Origin: UBA2821 sp902763335
GTDB taxonomy: Bacteria > Bacillota > Clostridia > Lachnospirales > Lachnospiraceae
Strand: one strand, 5' to 3'
Assembly (NCBI GenBank): GCA_052066835.1
Contig: JBQHRJ010000007.1
DNA: 64,000 bases
Shown here piece after piece: positions 1 to 7,584 of the stretch. How positions within the stretch are numbered: position 1 is the first letter of the stretch; every line of letters starts with the position of its first letter. The position numbers and the translations under genes are program-made. The notes beneath the pieces are model-generated. The model was given only the letters and a program-made list of their open reading frames with translations. It made no database searches and had not been told where the DNA came from.

Positions 1-931
1 GTCCCAATTCTGCATTGGAATTATCCGTAGTATATGTCTGTGAAACTGTTCCTGCCTGTCCTTCATTTCCCTTTTTATTTACTGCCGCATTTGCTGCAGC
101 TATTGCTTTTTCACGTTCTTCTCTTTCCTTTTTTAAACGTGCCTCTTCTTCTTCCTTTGATTCTGCGTATACGTTTTCCGTATATAACTCTACATAATCA
201 AGTGAAACATATCCTTCGCCTTCTTCTACCGATACCTTAGCAAAACCTTCTGTCAATTCCAAAACCTGTAATAAGTCTCCATCCGGAACCAAACCTAAGA
301 CCTTTGCCTCTGTGGATGGTTCCATTCTTACCTTTAGAGTCGTTGTGTTAACTCTTGCCATCTTTATACCAACCTCTTCCGCTTTATTAATTGCGGCTTC
401 ACCAGTCAGCACATACTCTGATTTTACATATCCTTTCGCTTTTCCAGACTCTATATAAAACCAATCATCACTTATCTCTATAATATTTCCAACAGAATCA
501 TCATATAATTTACCCACAATTTCTGATTCTGTGTTTGGTTCCTGACGTATGTTCACATAATCATTAACATCCGCTACAATTAAGCTTCCAATCAAAGAAA
601 ACGGCTCCGGCTCATTTTCTGAATCAGGAGTTTCTAACTGCTGTTCCTCAGCAGTTGTAACAACCGGTATATCATTCTCGACGATTTCCGGCTCTTCGCT
701 ACTGTCATCAGCAGAATTTTCCGCTAATATACTTTCTTCAACTGTATTTTCCAACTCATCCGTGCTTGCCGGTAAATCATCCTCCAGCTTAATACTTCTG
801 GCTTCCACCGCTGATTCTGTAGATACATTCTCTACAAATTCCATTTTTTGTGAATCTTCGTCTTTTGCAAATCCTAACAAACATATACCCATCAAGCTAA
901 ATGCTATTGCTACACTTATTTTTTTCTTCAT
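1..931 (-). CDS. Secreted SH3-repeat protein, C-terminus beyond window
   Basis: Partial gene: the start (ATG at 931, preceded by GGAG) is inside, the 3' end lies left of base 1. About 310 residues are visible. A signal peptide or membrane anchor covers roughly residues 1-22, followed by an acidic Ser/Glu-rich linker and two bacterial SH3 domains (about 115-178 and 188-250, with the NVRQ/LKVR-type starts NYVNIRQ-like and LKVRMEP), then a Lys/Glu-rich coiled segment with AAANAA. The layout resembles the protein at 62485-63702, which ends in a SleB hydrolase domain, so this is probably a paralogous wall hydrolase; the catalytic domain is not visible and could equally be NlpC/P60. Confidence 0.75.
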   Translation of the reverse strand, partial: MKKKISVAIAFSLMGICLLGFAKDEDSQKMEFVENVSTESAVEARSIKLEDDLPASTDELENTVEESILAENSADDSSEEPEIVENDIPVVTTAEEQQLETPDSENEPEPFSLIGSLIVADVNDYVNIRQEPNTESEIVGKLYDDSVGNIIEISDDWFYIESGKAKGYVKSEYVLTGEAAINKAEEVGIKMARVNTTTLKVRMEPSTEAKVLGLVPDGDLLQVLELTEGFAKVSVEEGEGYVSLDYVELYTENVYAESKEEEEARLKKEREEREKAIAAANAAVNKKGNEGQAGTVSQTYTTDNSNAELG

Positions 932-1028
932 TTCTGTCTCCATTCTTATCTCTTCAAATGTTACAAACTTGTTACATGATAATTCATAAATGTGAAGAAA
1001 TTATGGAGATTTAGAATTTAGTCCATTT

Positions 1029-1907
1029 TCACACTATGTTCCACGATATAAAATCATAAAACTCAGTATGTAATTGGCGCATTTCCTGTGGTGCATTCAT
1101 GGAGTGTTCATACATGAATTTATGTCCGAATTTACTTTTAAATACAGCACTTAAAATAATTGTAAAAACCCATGTCGGGCATATCATAAACAAATAAAAT
1201 TTGAATGGTGACAATATTTTATGCTTTGCCAAAATCTTGAAATTGTCTTTCATCTGTTTCGCAGTTTTTTTCATTATCGCCTTGTTCTCATATACAGTTT
1301 CAGGCGAACTACTCATATAATACGCATCCGCAATAGGCACTACCATACCCAAATGAGAAATTTGCCAGTTGTGCATATCAGATACAATTTGATATGGAAT
1401 ATGACTTTTCCGGAATATTTCAGCCAACTCTGCAATCCTATCGGTTTTGCGTTTACTAATTTCTCCAAAGGTAGTGGGCTGGATAATTTTGGGCGTAAGT
1501 GAGGCATTCAATATGCCATTATCTATACTGCCTCCTGCACCGGGGAACGCAGGAATAAGTCTGTTTACCCCACAAATTTTTTCAAGTTCTTCGTATTTTT
1601 CAAGTGTATTCACCATAGTAACAATATTAGGACTTTTATTACTTTTCAATTCACATAGAGCCTGTTTCAACTGCTCTGTTCGCACAGGTAAAAATATATA
1701 ATCATATTTATCGCTATCTTCAAGTCTATCGATAACAGTTATATTTGCTATTTCTACCTTCCCCTTTTTATAATATCGCAAACCATTATTTGATAAATCT
1801 GTAAGTCTTTTTCCTCTTGCCAAAACAGTAACACCATATCCGACCTCAGACATAAGTACCGCATAAATACTGCCAATAACTCCTGCTCCGTATACAAGAA
1901 TTCTCAC
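1029..1907 (-). CDS. Ketopantoate reductase (ApbA/PanE) family oxidoreductase
   Basis: 292 residues, starting with GTG. The N-terminus RILVYGAGVIGSIYAVLM is the Rossmann GxGxxG nucleotide-binding loop of the ApbA/PanE family. The middle part (FLPVRTEQLKQAL, MVNTLEKYEEL) follows that family's NADPH domain, and the C-terminal half is helical. The C-terminus is longer and more hydrophobic than in true PanE, and the catalytic Lys/Glu pair is not clear, so the substrate is unknown. It is the last gene of a run of minus-strand genes that begins with the metal-efflux genes at 6362, with a 48-bp gap to the gene before it. Confidence 0.7.
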   Translation of the reverse strand: MRILVYGAGVIGSIYAVLMSEVGYGVTVLARGKRLTDLSNNGLRYYKKGKVEIANITVIDRLEDSDKYDYIFLPVRTEQLKQALCELKSNKSPNIVTMVNTLEKYEELEKICGVNRLIPAFPGAGGSIDNGILNASLTPKIIQPTTFGEISKRKTDRIAELAEIFRKSHIPYQIVSDMHNWQISHLGMVVPIADAYYMSSSPETVYENKAIMKKTAKQMKDNFKILAKHKILSPFKFYLFMICPTWVFTIILSAVFKSKFGHKFMYEHSMNAPQEMRQLHTEFYDFISWNIV

Positions 1908-1955
1908 TTTATATTCACCCCAATCAAAATTTACTGCTCTAATATAAAATATGAA

Positions 1956-2618
1956 TCATTTTCTATCCTCAAATCCTCTATCCGGATTCCATTCACAACT
2001 TCCACCTATGATGAAACGACAATTACAACACTCATTACCATCTCCCAAGGTTTTCGTTCTTTCAAACCCACAATGGAGTCTGTCTGCAAACAAATAATCC
2101 ATCCTGCACAAATACGGAAACATTCCGTCAGCATCAAAATCTCTTGCAAGTTTTTTTAATCCACAACTCAGTACATCTATTTCAAACACATTTTTAGATA
2201 CATCTCTGTATGCAATGCTCCAATCATATGGATGCAGTTCTCCTGATGACTGTTTTGCCATATGCCCTGATGACTTTTTTCTAAATGAAGAATAATATAT
2301 CTTTCCATATACTTTGCGAGCAAAATCTGGCAATGCACTTATCATTTTATCATTGATGAGCCATATACATTCCCCCGCCTCTTTATCCGTAAAACCCAAT
2401 TCTTTGAGTGCCTTATACCAGGCTATGTAACAGGGTGCAAATTCATAACTTGACGAGAAAATACTGTTGCCTATCTTTGGTATCTTGGGTAATATTTCAT
2501 CTATATTTCTTTCTGATTCTTCCGCAAACTTCTCCCATATGTCTTTTCCATATTTTTTTATAAAGGATGAACGAGCACATTTCATGGAAAATATATAAAA
2601 TATTTTACTGATTTTCAT
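1956..2618 (-). CDS. L-2-amino-thiazoline-4-carboxylic acid hydrolase-like protein
   Basis: 220 residues. The C-terminal signature CRMDYLFADRLHCGFERTKT followed by LGDGNECCNCRF matches what I recall of the ATC-hydrolase-like family (PF14196), which is rich in Cys near the end. The N-terminal half is helical and contains no signal peptide. The start ATG at 2618 has GGAG six bases upstream and overlaps the 3' end of the methyltransferase gene, so the two are probably translationally coupled. Family assignment is from memory of the motif. The members' physiological substrates in gut Clostridia are mostly unknown, so the name should not be read as a proven activity. Confidence 0.6.
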   Translation of the reverse strand: MKISKIFYIFSMKCARSSFIKKYGKDIWEKFAEESERNIDEILPKIPKIGNSIFSSSYEFAPCYIAWYKALKELGFTDKEAGECIWLINDKMISALPDFARKVYGKIYYSSFRKKSSGHMAKQSSGELHPYDWSIAYRDVSKNVFEIDVLSCGLKKLARDFDADGMFPYLCRMDYLFADRLHCGFERTKTLGDGNECCNCRFIIGGSCEWNPDRGFEDRK

Positions 2619-3228
2619 TGTTCTCTCCCTTCACTGCAACACCTTGATACAAAAATCCTGCCAAAAAGGATGGCGTCAGATTTGCTTTAAATGTCTTTCT
2701 CTCTTTCCAAGAAAATCCCATTTTCTCAGCAACCTGAAAATAATCACGATTGATATTACATCCACATGCAAAAATTTTGAATAGTGGATTAAAAAGATTC
2801 TGCAGCTTTTGTATCACTTTATTGTCTGATTTTCCATGTTCCAATAATAACAATTGCCCACCCGGCTTAAGAACCCGACTTATCTCTTTTAGTGTTGTCT
2901 CCATGCTATCCACAGAACATAGGCAAAAAGTGGATACTACTGTATCGAATGAATGATCTTCAAACTTCATATCTTCACAATGGTAATCGTATAAATCCAC
3001 CGCTACAGATTCACTATCTATCTTCCGTACATAGGAGTCAATTGCTGTAATTCTTTTAACACTATCAGGATAGCATTTCAAATTGCTTCCCATACCAATT
3101 CCTATTTCCAAAATGCTTCCATATGCATGAGTCAGAATTTCTTTTCTATAATTGTATATAGCAGTTTTTCCCAAGCTCATATTCATAAGCTTGGGAAAAA
3201 CTTTATTTTGATAAAACTCTTTTATCAT
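2605..3228 (-). CDS. Class I SAM-dependent methyltransferase
   Basis: About 207 residues. Motif I is ILEIGIGMGSNLKCYP, followed by the acidic end of strand beta2 (ITAIDSY). The post-I/II region FDTVVSTFCLCSVDSMETTL and VLKPGGQLLLLEHGKSD are typical of the Methyltransf_11/UbiE-like group. The start was placed at ATG 3228, which directly follows the upstream stop (3230) and has GGAG about ten bases away; an ATG at 3237 and a longer form from 3294 are possible. The substrate cannot be told from sequence. It is coupled to the DUF6064-like gene before it and the ATC-hydrolase-like gene after it. Confidence 0.8.
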   Translation of the reverse strand: MIKEFYQNKVFPKLMNMSLGKTAIYNYRKEILTHAYGSILEIGIGMGSNLKCYPDSVKRITAIDSYVRKIDSESVAVDLYDYHCEDMKFEDHSFDTVVSTFCLCSVDSMETTLKEISRVLKPGGQLLLLEHGKSDNKVIQKLQNLFNPLFKIFACGCNINRDYFQVAEKMGFSWKERKTFKANLTPSFLAGFLYQGVAVKGENNENQ

Positions 3229-3229
3229 T

Positions 3230-3868
3230 TCATTCATTCTCCGTTTTTTCTTCAACATCCACAGACTCATTCCCTTTTTGCTGTCTAAATTCATTTATTA
3301 TTAATACAATTCCATATATACCGCAAATCAGAAGAATCAAATCTTCATAGGCATTGAACATCATAGATTTTACACCTGTCAATCCCCACGCAGTCAACAG
3401 TGTAAGCAGTAATTTATTCTTTTTCCTGTACCCTGCATACACTACTATACTCAGACTGATAATTGGACATGGCATAATATACGTTGCCATCTGCGGAAAT
3501 TTTCCACCAAGTAAAATTGAAATTACCGGATATAGCAGGTAAAGAAGTAACAGGAACATTTGGAAGAAGTTTGGCTTTTCAAGCTTATCCTCCTTGTTAC
3601 GGTAGCTTTCATATAGAAACAGAATACCTGAAATCATAAACAATGGTAGTGCAAAATATTGTTGAATAGGCTCTGTTCCATAGCACACATAAAAAGCTAC
3701 TCCTATAAACAGATTCGCAATTCCCAATGAAAGCTTTGCCGCCCATTTCACTTTACCGATATAAGATAATATGATTCCCAAAATTATCAGAACAAATAAT
3801 ACCGCCTGCATCATCCATGTCTGCAAGTTGTAATTGCCAATTACGCCCCAAAATGTTTGTGTGTTCAT
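3230..3868 (-). CDS. Polytopic membrane protein, DUF6064-like
   Basis: 212 residues with about six membrane helices (WMMQAVLFVLIILGIIL, LGIANLFIGVAFYVCY, YFALPLFMISGILFLY, FLLLLYLLYPVISILL, PIISLSIVVYAGY, LILLICGIYGIVLIINEF) and a charged cytoplasmic tail. The opening NTQTFWGVIGNYN and the layout match what I recall of DUF6064 proteins. No transporter motif was recognised. It sits 28 bp after an ArsR regulator and before a methyltransferase on the same strand, so it is probably co-transcribed with the metal-efflux genes; its role is unknown. Confidence 0.6.
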   Translation of the reverse strand: MNTQTFWGVIGNYNLQTWMMQAVLFVLIILGIILSYIGKVKWAAKLSLGIANLFIGVAFYVCYGTEPIQQYFALPLFMISGILFLYESYRNKEDKLEKPNFFQMFLLLLYLLYPVISILLGGKFPQMATYIMPCPIISLSIVVYAGYRKKNKLLLTLLTAWGLTGVKSMMFNAYEDLILLICGIYGIVLIINEFRQQKGNESVDVEEKTENE

Positions 3869-3896
3869 GAATTTCCCTCCCCCATTTGACTTATTC

Positions 3897-4169
3897 TCAT
3901 CCCTTTCCTACATCTAATAGTTGTAAGAAAGCATAATCTGAGACAGAATACAATGCTCGTTTTCCATCTTTACGGCACTTAACCACCTTTTTCGCTCTAA
4001 GAAGATTAAGCTGATGTGAAACTGCTGATTGTGTCATATTCAACTGGAATGCTAAATCATTTACACATACTTCATCCCTACCCAATACGCGGATAATTTT
4101 TATCCGCGTAGGATTTCCTAATAATCTGAAGATTTCAGCTATTTTTTCTGTATCCTCCTGCGAAATCAT
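3897..4169 (-). CDS. ArsR/SmtB-family metal-responsive repressor
   Basis: 90 residues, a compact winged helix: LLGNPTRIKIIRVLGRDEVCVNDLAFQLNMTQSAVSHQLNLLRAKKVVKCRKDGK. The recognition helix is TQSAVSHQLNLL. EVCVNDLA resembles the alpha3 metal-site motif ELCVCDL but has only one Cys, so the metal site is either alpha5-type (DYAFLQLLD) or altered. The start overlaps the stop of the P-type ATPase gene by 4 bp (ATGA), a sign of tight coupling. It probably represses the promoter at about 6413-6448, whose operators match those next to the divergent ArsR-AraC gene. Confidence 0.85.
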   Translation of the reverse strand: MISQEDTEKIAEIFRLLGNPTRIKIIRVLGRDEVCVNDLAFQLNMTQSAVSHQLNLLRAKKVVKCRKDGKRALYSVSDYAFLQLLDVGKG

Positions 4170-6049
4170 AATTTCTTAACCTTCAATGCCCTAATTGCAT
4201 TCAAAACTGCAATTATCATGACACCAACATCTGCAAAAATTGCAAACCACATATTGGCTATTCCCAGGGCACCAAGACCGAGGCAGGCAAACTTAACCAC
4301 AAGAGCCAACACAATATTCTGATAAACAATGCGGAGGCACTTTCTTGAAATCTGAATACCCTGTGCAATTTTCAACGGGTCATCATCCATTAATACCACA
4401 TCGGCTGCTTCGATTGCTGCATCCGAACCCATAGCTCCCATTGCAATTCCAATATCTGCTCTGGAAAGTACCGGGGCATCATTGATACCATCACCAACAA
4501 ATGCCAACACTTCTTTACCGCTTTTTTGTTCCAGTAATCTTTCTACTTCCGTCACCTTATCCCCGGGCAACAGTTCACTGTGAATTTCATCTACTGAAAG
4601 ATCAGCACCCACTTTATCAGCAACCTTTTTTGCATCTCCCGTCAGCATAACTGTTTTTTTAACACCGGCTTTTTTTAGCTCTGCAATCGCTTTTTTGGAA
4701 TTCGGTTTTTCCACATCAGAAATTACAATGTGCCCGGCATATTCATTATCAATAGCAACATGAATAATGGTTCCTACGCTGTGACATTCCTTTGCCTTAA
4801 TGCCAAGTTTATTCATCAGCTTCATGTTTCCTGCAGCGACTTTTTTCTGATCAACTGTCGCAACAATTCCATGACCACTAATCTCTTCAATATCCGTAAC
4901 ACGATTGCGGTCTATCTCTTTTCCATATGCCTTCTGAAGACTTTTACTGATTGGATGTGAAGAAGAACATTCGGCAAGTGCCGCATATTCCAAGAGCTTC
5001 GCATCTTCCATTTCATTGTGATGAATTCCATTTACTTCAAAAACACCCTTTGTCAAAGTACCTGTTTTGTCAAATACCACAATAGCTGTTTTGGACAGAG
5101 TTTCCATATAATTAGAACCCTTGATCAAAACTCCCGCTTTGCTGGCTCCACCGATTCCTGCAAAGAAACTAAGAGGAATACTAATAACCAGTGCACATGG
5201 ACAACTGATAACCAGGAACGTCAACGCTCTGTATATCCACTCGGTCCACCCAGCCGGATTTCCCATAATAAGATTGATAACTGGTGGAAGAACAGCTAAT
5301 GCTAATGCAGCATAACAAACTGCCGGGGTATATACCTTTGCAAATTTGGAAATAAAGTTTTCCGATTTGGACTTTCTTGAACTGGATTCTTCCACAAGCT
5401 CTAAAATTTTTGATACGGTAGATTCTCCAAACTCCTTCGTGGTTTGTATTCTGATAACTCCCGTCATATTGATACACCCACTGATCACTTCGTCACCAAG
5501 TCCTGCCTCACGGGGTAAACTTTCCCCTGTTAATGCACTTGTATTTAAAGACGAAGAACCCTCAACAATTGTTCCATCGATTGGCACCTTTTCTCCCGGC
5601 TGTACTACAATAATACTGCCAACGGTAACTTCATCCGGGTCTACACGTACTAACTTTCCATCCTGCTCAATATTGGCATAATCGGGACGAATATCCATAA
5701 GTGCCGATATATTCTTTCTGCTCTTTCCCACAGCGTAGCTTTGGAATAATTCTCCAATCTGATAGAAAAGCATAACTGCTATCGCTTCATTGAAATCACC
5801 ACTCTTTTCATAGAAAGCCAATACAATAGCTCCGACTGTTGCTACAGCCATCAGGAAATTCTCGTCAAATACCTGACCATTCAGAATTCCTTTTCCCGCC
5901 TTCTTCAATATGTCATATCCTATAACCAGATAAGTAACCAAATATAAGCTCATTGCCAATACATTATTTAGTGGCAGCATATTTACGCCTATAAGAAGAA
6001 CAGTTGCAATAATAATTCTATATAGCATTTTCTTCTGTTTCTTGTTCAT
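4166..6049 (-). CDS. Heavy-metal P1B-type ATPase (Zn/Cd type)
   Basis: About 627 residues. The transport motif SCPCALV lies in a membrane helix, the phosphorylation site is DKTGTLT, the dehydratase-like loop is TGES and the hinge is GDGINDAPVL. The SxHP dipeptide (ECSSSHPIS) is present. It lacks an N-terminal HMA domain; instead a free HMA protein is encoded just upstream (6144-6362). The start is ATG 6049 with GGAGG eight bases upstream; an upstream in-frame ATG at 6088 has no good ribosome site. CPC with a following ISIPLSFFAG is more like Zn/Cd/Co pumps than Cu pumps. It acts in the cytoplasmic membrane to export metal. Confidence 0.88.
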   Translation of the reverse strand: MNKKQKKMLYRIIIATVLLIGVNMLPLNNVLAMSLYLVTYLVIGYDILKKAGKGILNGQVFDENFLMAVATVGAIVLAFYEKSGDFNEAIAVMLFYQIGELFQSYAVGKSRKNISALMDIRPDYANIEQDGKLVRVDPDEVTVGSIIVVQPGEKVPIDGTIVEGSSSLNTSALTGESLPREAGLGDEVISGCINMTGVIRIQTTKEFGESTVSKILELVEESSSRKSKSENFISKFAKVYTPAVCYAALALAVLPPVINLIMGNPAGWTEWIYRALTFLVISCPCALVISIPLSFFAGIGGASKAGVLIKGSNYMETLSKTAIVVFDKTGTLTKGVFEVNGIHHNEMEDAKLLEYAALAECSSSHPISKSLQKAYGKEIDRNRVTDIEEISGHGIVATVDQKKVAAGNMKLMNKLGIKAKECHSVGTIIHVAIDNEYAGHIVISDVEKPNSKKAIAELKKAGVKKTVMLTGDAKKVADKVGADLSVDEIHSELLPGDKVTEVERLLEQKSGKEVLAFVGDGINDAPVLSRADIGIAMGAMGSDAAIEAADVVLMDDDPLKIAQGIQISRKCLRIVYQNIVLALVVKFACLGLGALGIANMWFAIFADVGVMIIAVLNAIRALKVKKL

Positions 6050-6143
6050 GACAACATCCTCCAATTTAATATATATTGATTTATTCATATGTTTTGTAAA
6101 AGGATACGCCCCTATTCATCGGGGCGTTTTGGGCATCAACCTT

Positions 6144-6362
6144 TTAAATCTCAATCTCACAATCAGGCTCTACTTTCTTGCACGCCTTAAGTACATCGTG
6201 CATAACCTTATCCTTATCCACGCCATCTTCAAATTCAATAATCATTTTCTGAGTCATAAAATTGACAGTTGCTGCCGCTACACCTTCTGTTTTTTTGGCT
6301 GCATCTTCCATTAAATTAGCACAGTTTGCACAATCAACTTCGATTTTATAAGTTTTCTTCAT
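6144..6362 (-). CDS. Free HMA-domain metal-binding protein
   Basis: 72 residues making up a single ferredoxin-like HMA domain. The metal loop is DCANCANLMEDAA, a CxxC as in metallochaperones, with a later charged tail KKVEPDCEIEI that adds a third Cys. ATG 6362 is preceded by AGGA at the right distance. It is the first gene of the operon and is followed by the P-type ATPase that lacks its own HMA domain, so it probably delivers metal to the pump or replaces the missing domain. Confidence 0.85.
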   Translation of the reverse strand: MKKTYKIEVDCANCANLMEDAAKKTEGVAAATVNFMTQKMIIEFEDGVDKDKVMHDVLKACKKVEPDCEIEI

Positions 6363-6390
6363 TATAACCATTCCTTTCTTTTTTCAACGT

Positions 6391-6448
6391 TTAAGCAGTT
6401 GTTTAATTGTTATAGGCATAGGATACCCAACCTATAAGCGAAAGTCAA
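6391..6448 (-). promoter_or_regulatory. Promoter and operator of the metal-efflux operon
   Basis: On the minus strand TTGACT (6448-6443) and TATCCT (6425-6420) are separated by exactly 17 bp, a good sigma-A promoter. Just downstream lies TTAAGCAGTTGTTTAA (6391-6406), an imperfect inverted repeat closely matching the one beside the divergent promoter. A repressor bound here would block early transcription of the HMA-ATPase-ArsR operon. Confidence 0.65.
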
Positions 6449-6506
6449 TGGTCTTTCCCTCATACCTTCCGTTTGGACTATTATCATTTCCAAATGGATT
6501 ATTTTA

Positions 6507-6551
6507 TTAAACAATTAAGTACTTGTTTAACTTTTGCTCCCATGTTACACT
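6507..6551 (+). promoter_or_regulatory. Promoter and operator of the ArsR-AraC gene
   Basis: A palindrome with 8-bp perfect arms (TTAAACAA at 6507-6514, TTGTTTAA at 6523-6530) overlaps the -35 element TTGTTT (6523-6528). A -10 TACACT (6546-6551) follows after 17 bp. The inner 16 bases of the palindrome resemble the operator at 6391-6406, so one ArsR-type regulator probably binds both. Confidence 0.6.
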
Positions 6552-6585
6552 ACTTTTACAAATATTTTTTAGGAGGATTTTTGTA

Positions 6586-7323
6586 ATGGATAAGCCCCTT
6601 TTACCGCACCAGCACAATACCATCAACCATATCGAAGACTTAAAAAATACCGTTTCTAATCTCAATAATTTTTCTATTGTTGCAGATATGTTAAAATTGT
6701 TAGGAGACAGCAGCCGCATCCGTATCTTTTGGCTTCTATGCCACTGCGAAGAATGCGTTATCAATATTTCCTCTCTCGTGGATATGACAAGTCCTGCTGT
6801 ATCACACCATTTGCGGCAACTAAAAGACAGGGGATTAATTGTCAGCAGACGTGACGGAAAAGAAGTCTATTACAAGGCTGCTGATACAGAAGAATGCCAT
6901 CTGCTTCACATGACTGTTGAAAAAATTATGGAAATTTCCTGTCCTAAAAGTTTAGACAATCGTGAAAGAAACTGTACCTGCCAGACAGAGCAAAACTGCA
7001 ACGAAGAACACCTGACCGCCATGCATGAAATCCACGAATACCTGATACAAAATCTTGACAAACGAATTACGATTGAAGATTTAGCAAAGAAATTTCTGAT
7101 GAATACCACTACCTTAAAAGAATTATTCAAAACAGTATATGGTACTTCTTTGGCTGCACACATGAAAGAACACCGTTTAAAAAAAGCCGCCGAGCTTCTT
7201 CGCAATACCGAAGAAAGTATTGCTGAGATTGCTCGTTCTGTCGGATACGAAAGTGCCAGCAAATTTTCTGCTGCTTTTAAGGATGAATATGGTAAGACTC
7301 CGAAAGATTATCGGAAAGAGTGA
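6586..7323 (+). CDS. ArsR-AraC fusion transcription regulator
   Basis: 245 residues; ATG 6586 follows AGGAGG at ideal spacing. Residues about 20-110 are an ArsR winged helix (LLGDSSRIRIFWLLCHCEECV, then TSPAVSHHLRQLKDRGLIVSRRDGK), with CHCEEC as a possible metal-binding cluster in the alpha3 position and CHLLH further on. A Cys-rich link (SCPKSL, CTCQTEQNC) joins it to an AraC-type double HTH (about 150-245: ITIEDLAKKFLMNTTTLKELF, SIAEIARSVGYESASKFSAAFK). Divergent from the metal-efflux operon, it probably senses the exported metal. The fusion combines a repressor-type and an activator-type DNA-binding domain. Confidence 0.85.
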   Translation: MDKPLLPHQHNTINHIEDLKNTVSNLNNFSIVADMLKLLGDSSRIRIFWLLCHCEECVINISSLVDMTSPAVSHHLRQLKDRGLIVSRRDGKEVYYKAADTEECHLLHMTVEKIMEISCPKSLDNRERNCTCQTEQNCNEEHLTAMHEIHEYLIQNLDKRITIEDLAKKFLMNTTTLKELFKTVYGTSLAAHMKEHRLKKAAELLRNTEESIAEIARSVGYESASKFSAAFKDEYGKTPKDYRKE

Positions 7324-7361
7324 TAGATATTTCAAAAAAACCAAAAGCTTACAATAAAAAG

Positions 7362-7410
7362 GACAGAGTATGACGACATAGAAGTCGATACTCTGTCGTT
7401 TTTATTTATT
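7362..7410 (+). terminator. Terminator after the ArsR-AraC gene
   Basis: GACAGAGTAT pairs with ATACTCTGTC, with an inner CGAC/GTCG pair, followed on the plus strand by GTTTTTATTTATT. It also separates this gene from the left end of the conjugative-element genes. Confidence 0.75.
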
Positions 7411-7452
7411 CCTTTACTACTCAGTAGCTACAAATTCCAACTGTGCAATTTC

Positions 7453-7581
7453 TCATCGGATAAACATTCTAGATTTCAACCGTTTCATAGCTTCGCAGAT
7501 GTCATTCATAATCTTTGTCCTTCTTTTACTCTCAAGAATACTAATTAAATTACTCTCTTCTACGGTAAATCTCTTATTCAT
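7453..7581 (-). CDS. Short transposon-transfer-assisting (TTRAP)-like protein
   Basis: A 42-residue reading frame starting MNKRFTVEESNLISILESKR and ending MFIR. The TVEExNLISI opening and the following short helix resemble the start of the putative transposon-transfer assisting proteins (PF14203) that accompany Tn1549-type elements. Family members are usually about 65-70 residues, so this copy is short or truncated at its C-terminus. It begins 3 bp after the stop of the large polyvalent protein gene and is the last recognisable conjugative-element gene on this side. Confidence 0.5.
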   Translation of the reverse strand: MNKRFTVEESNLISILESKRRTKIMNDICEAMKRLKSRMFIR

Positions 7582-7584
7582 CAC

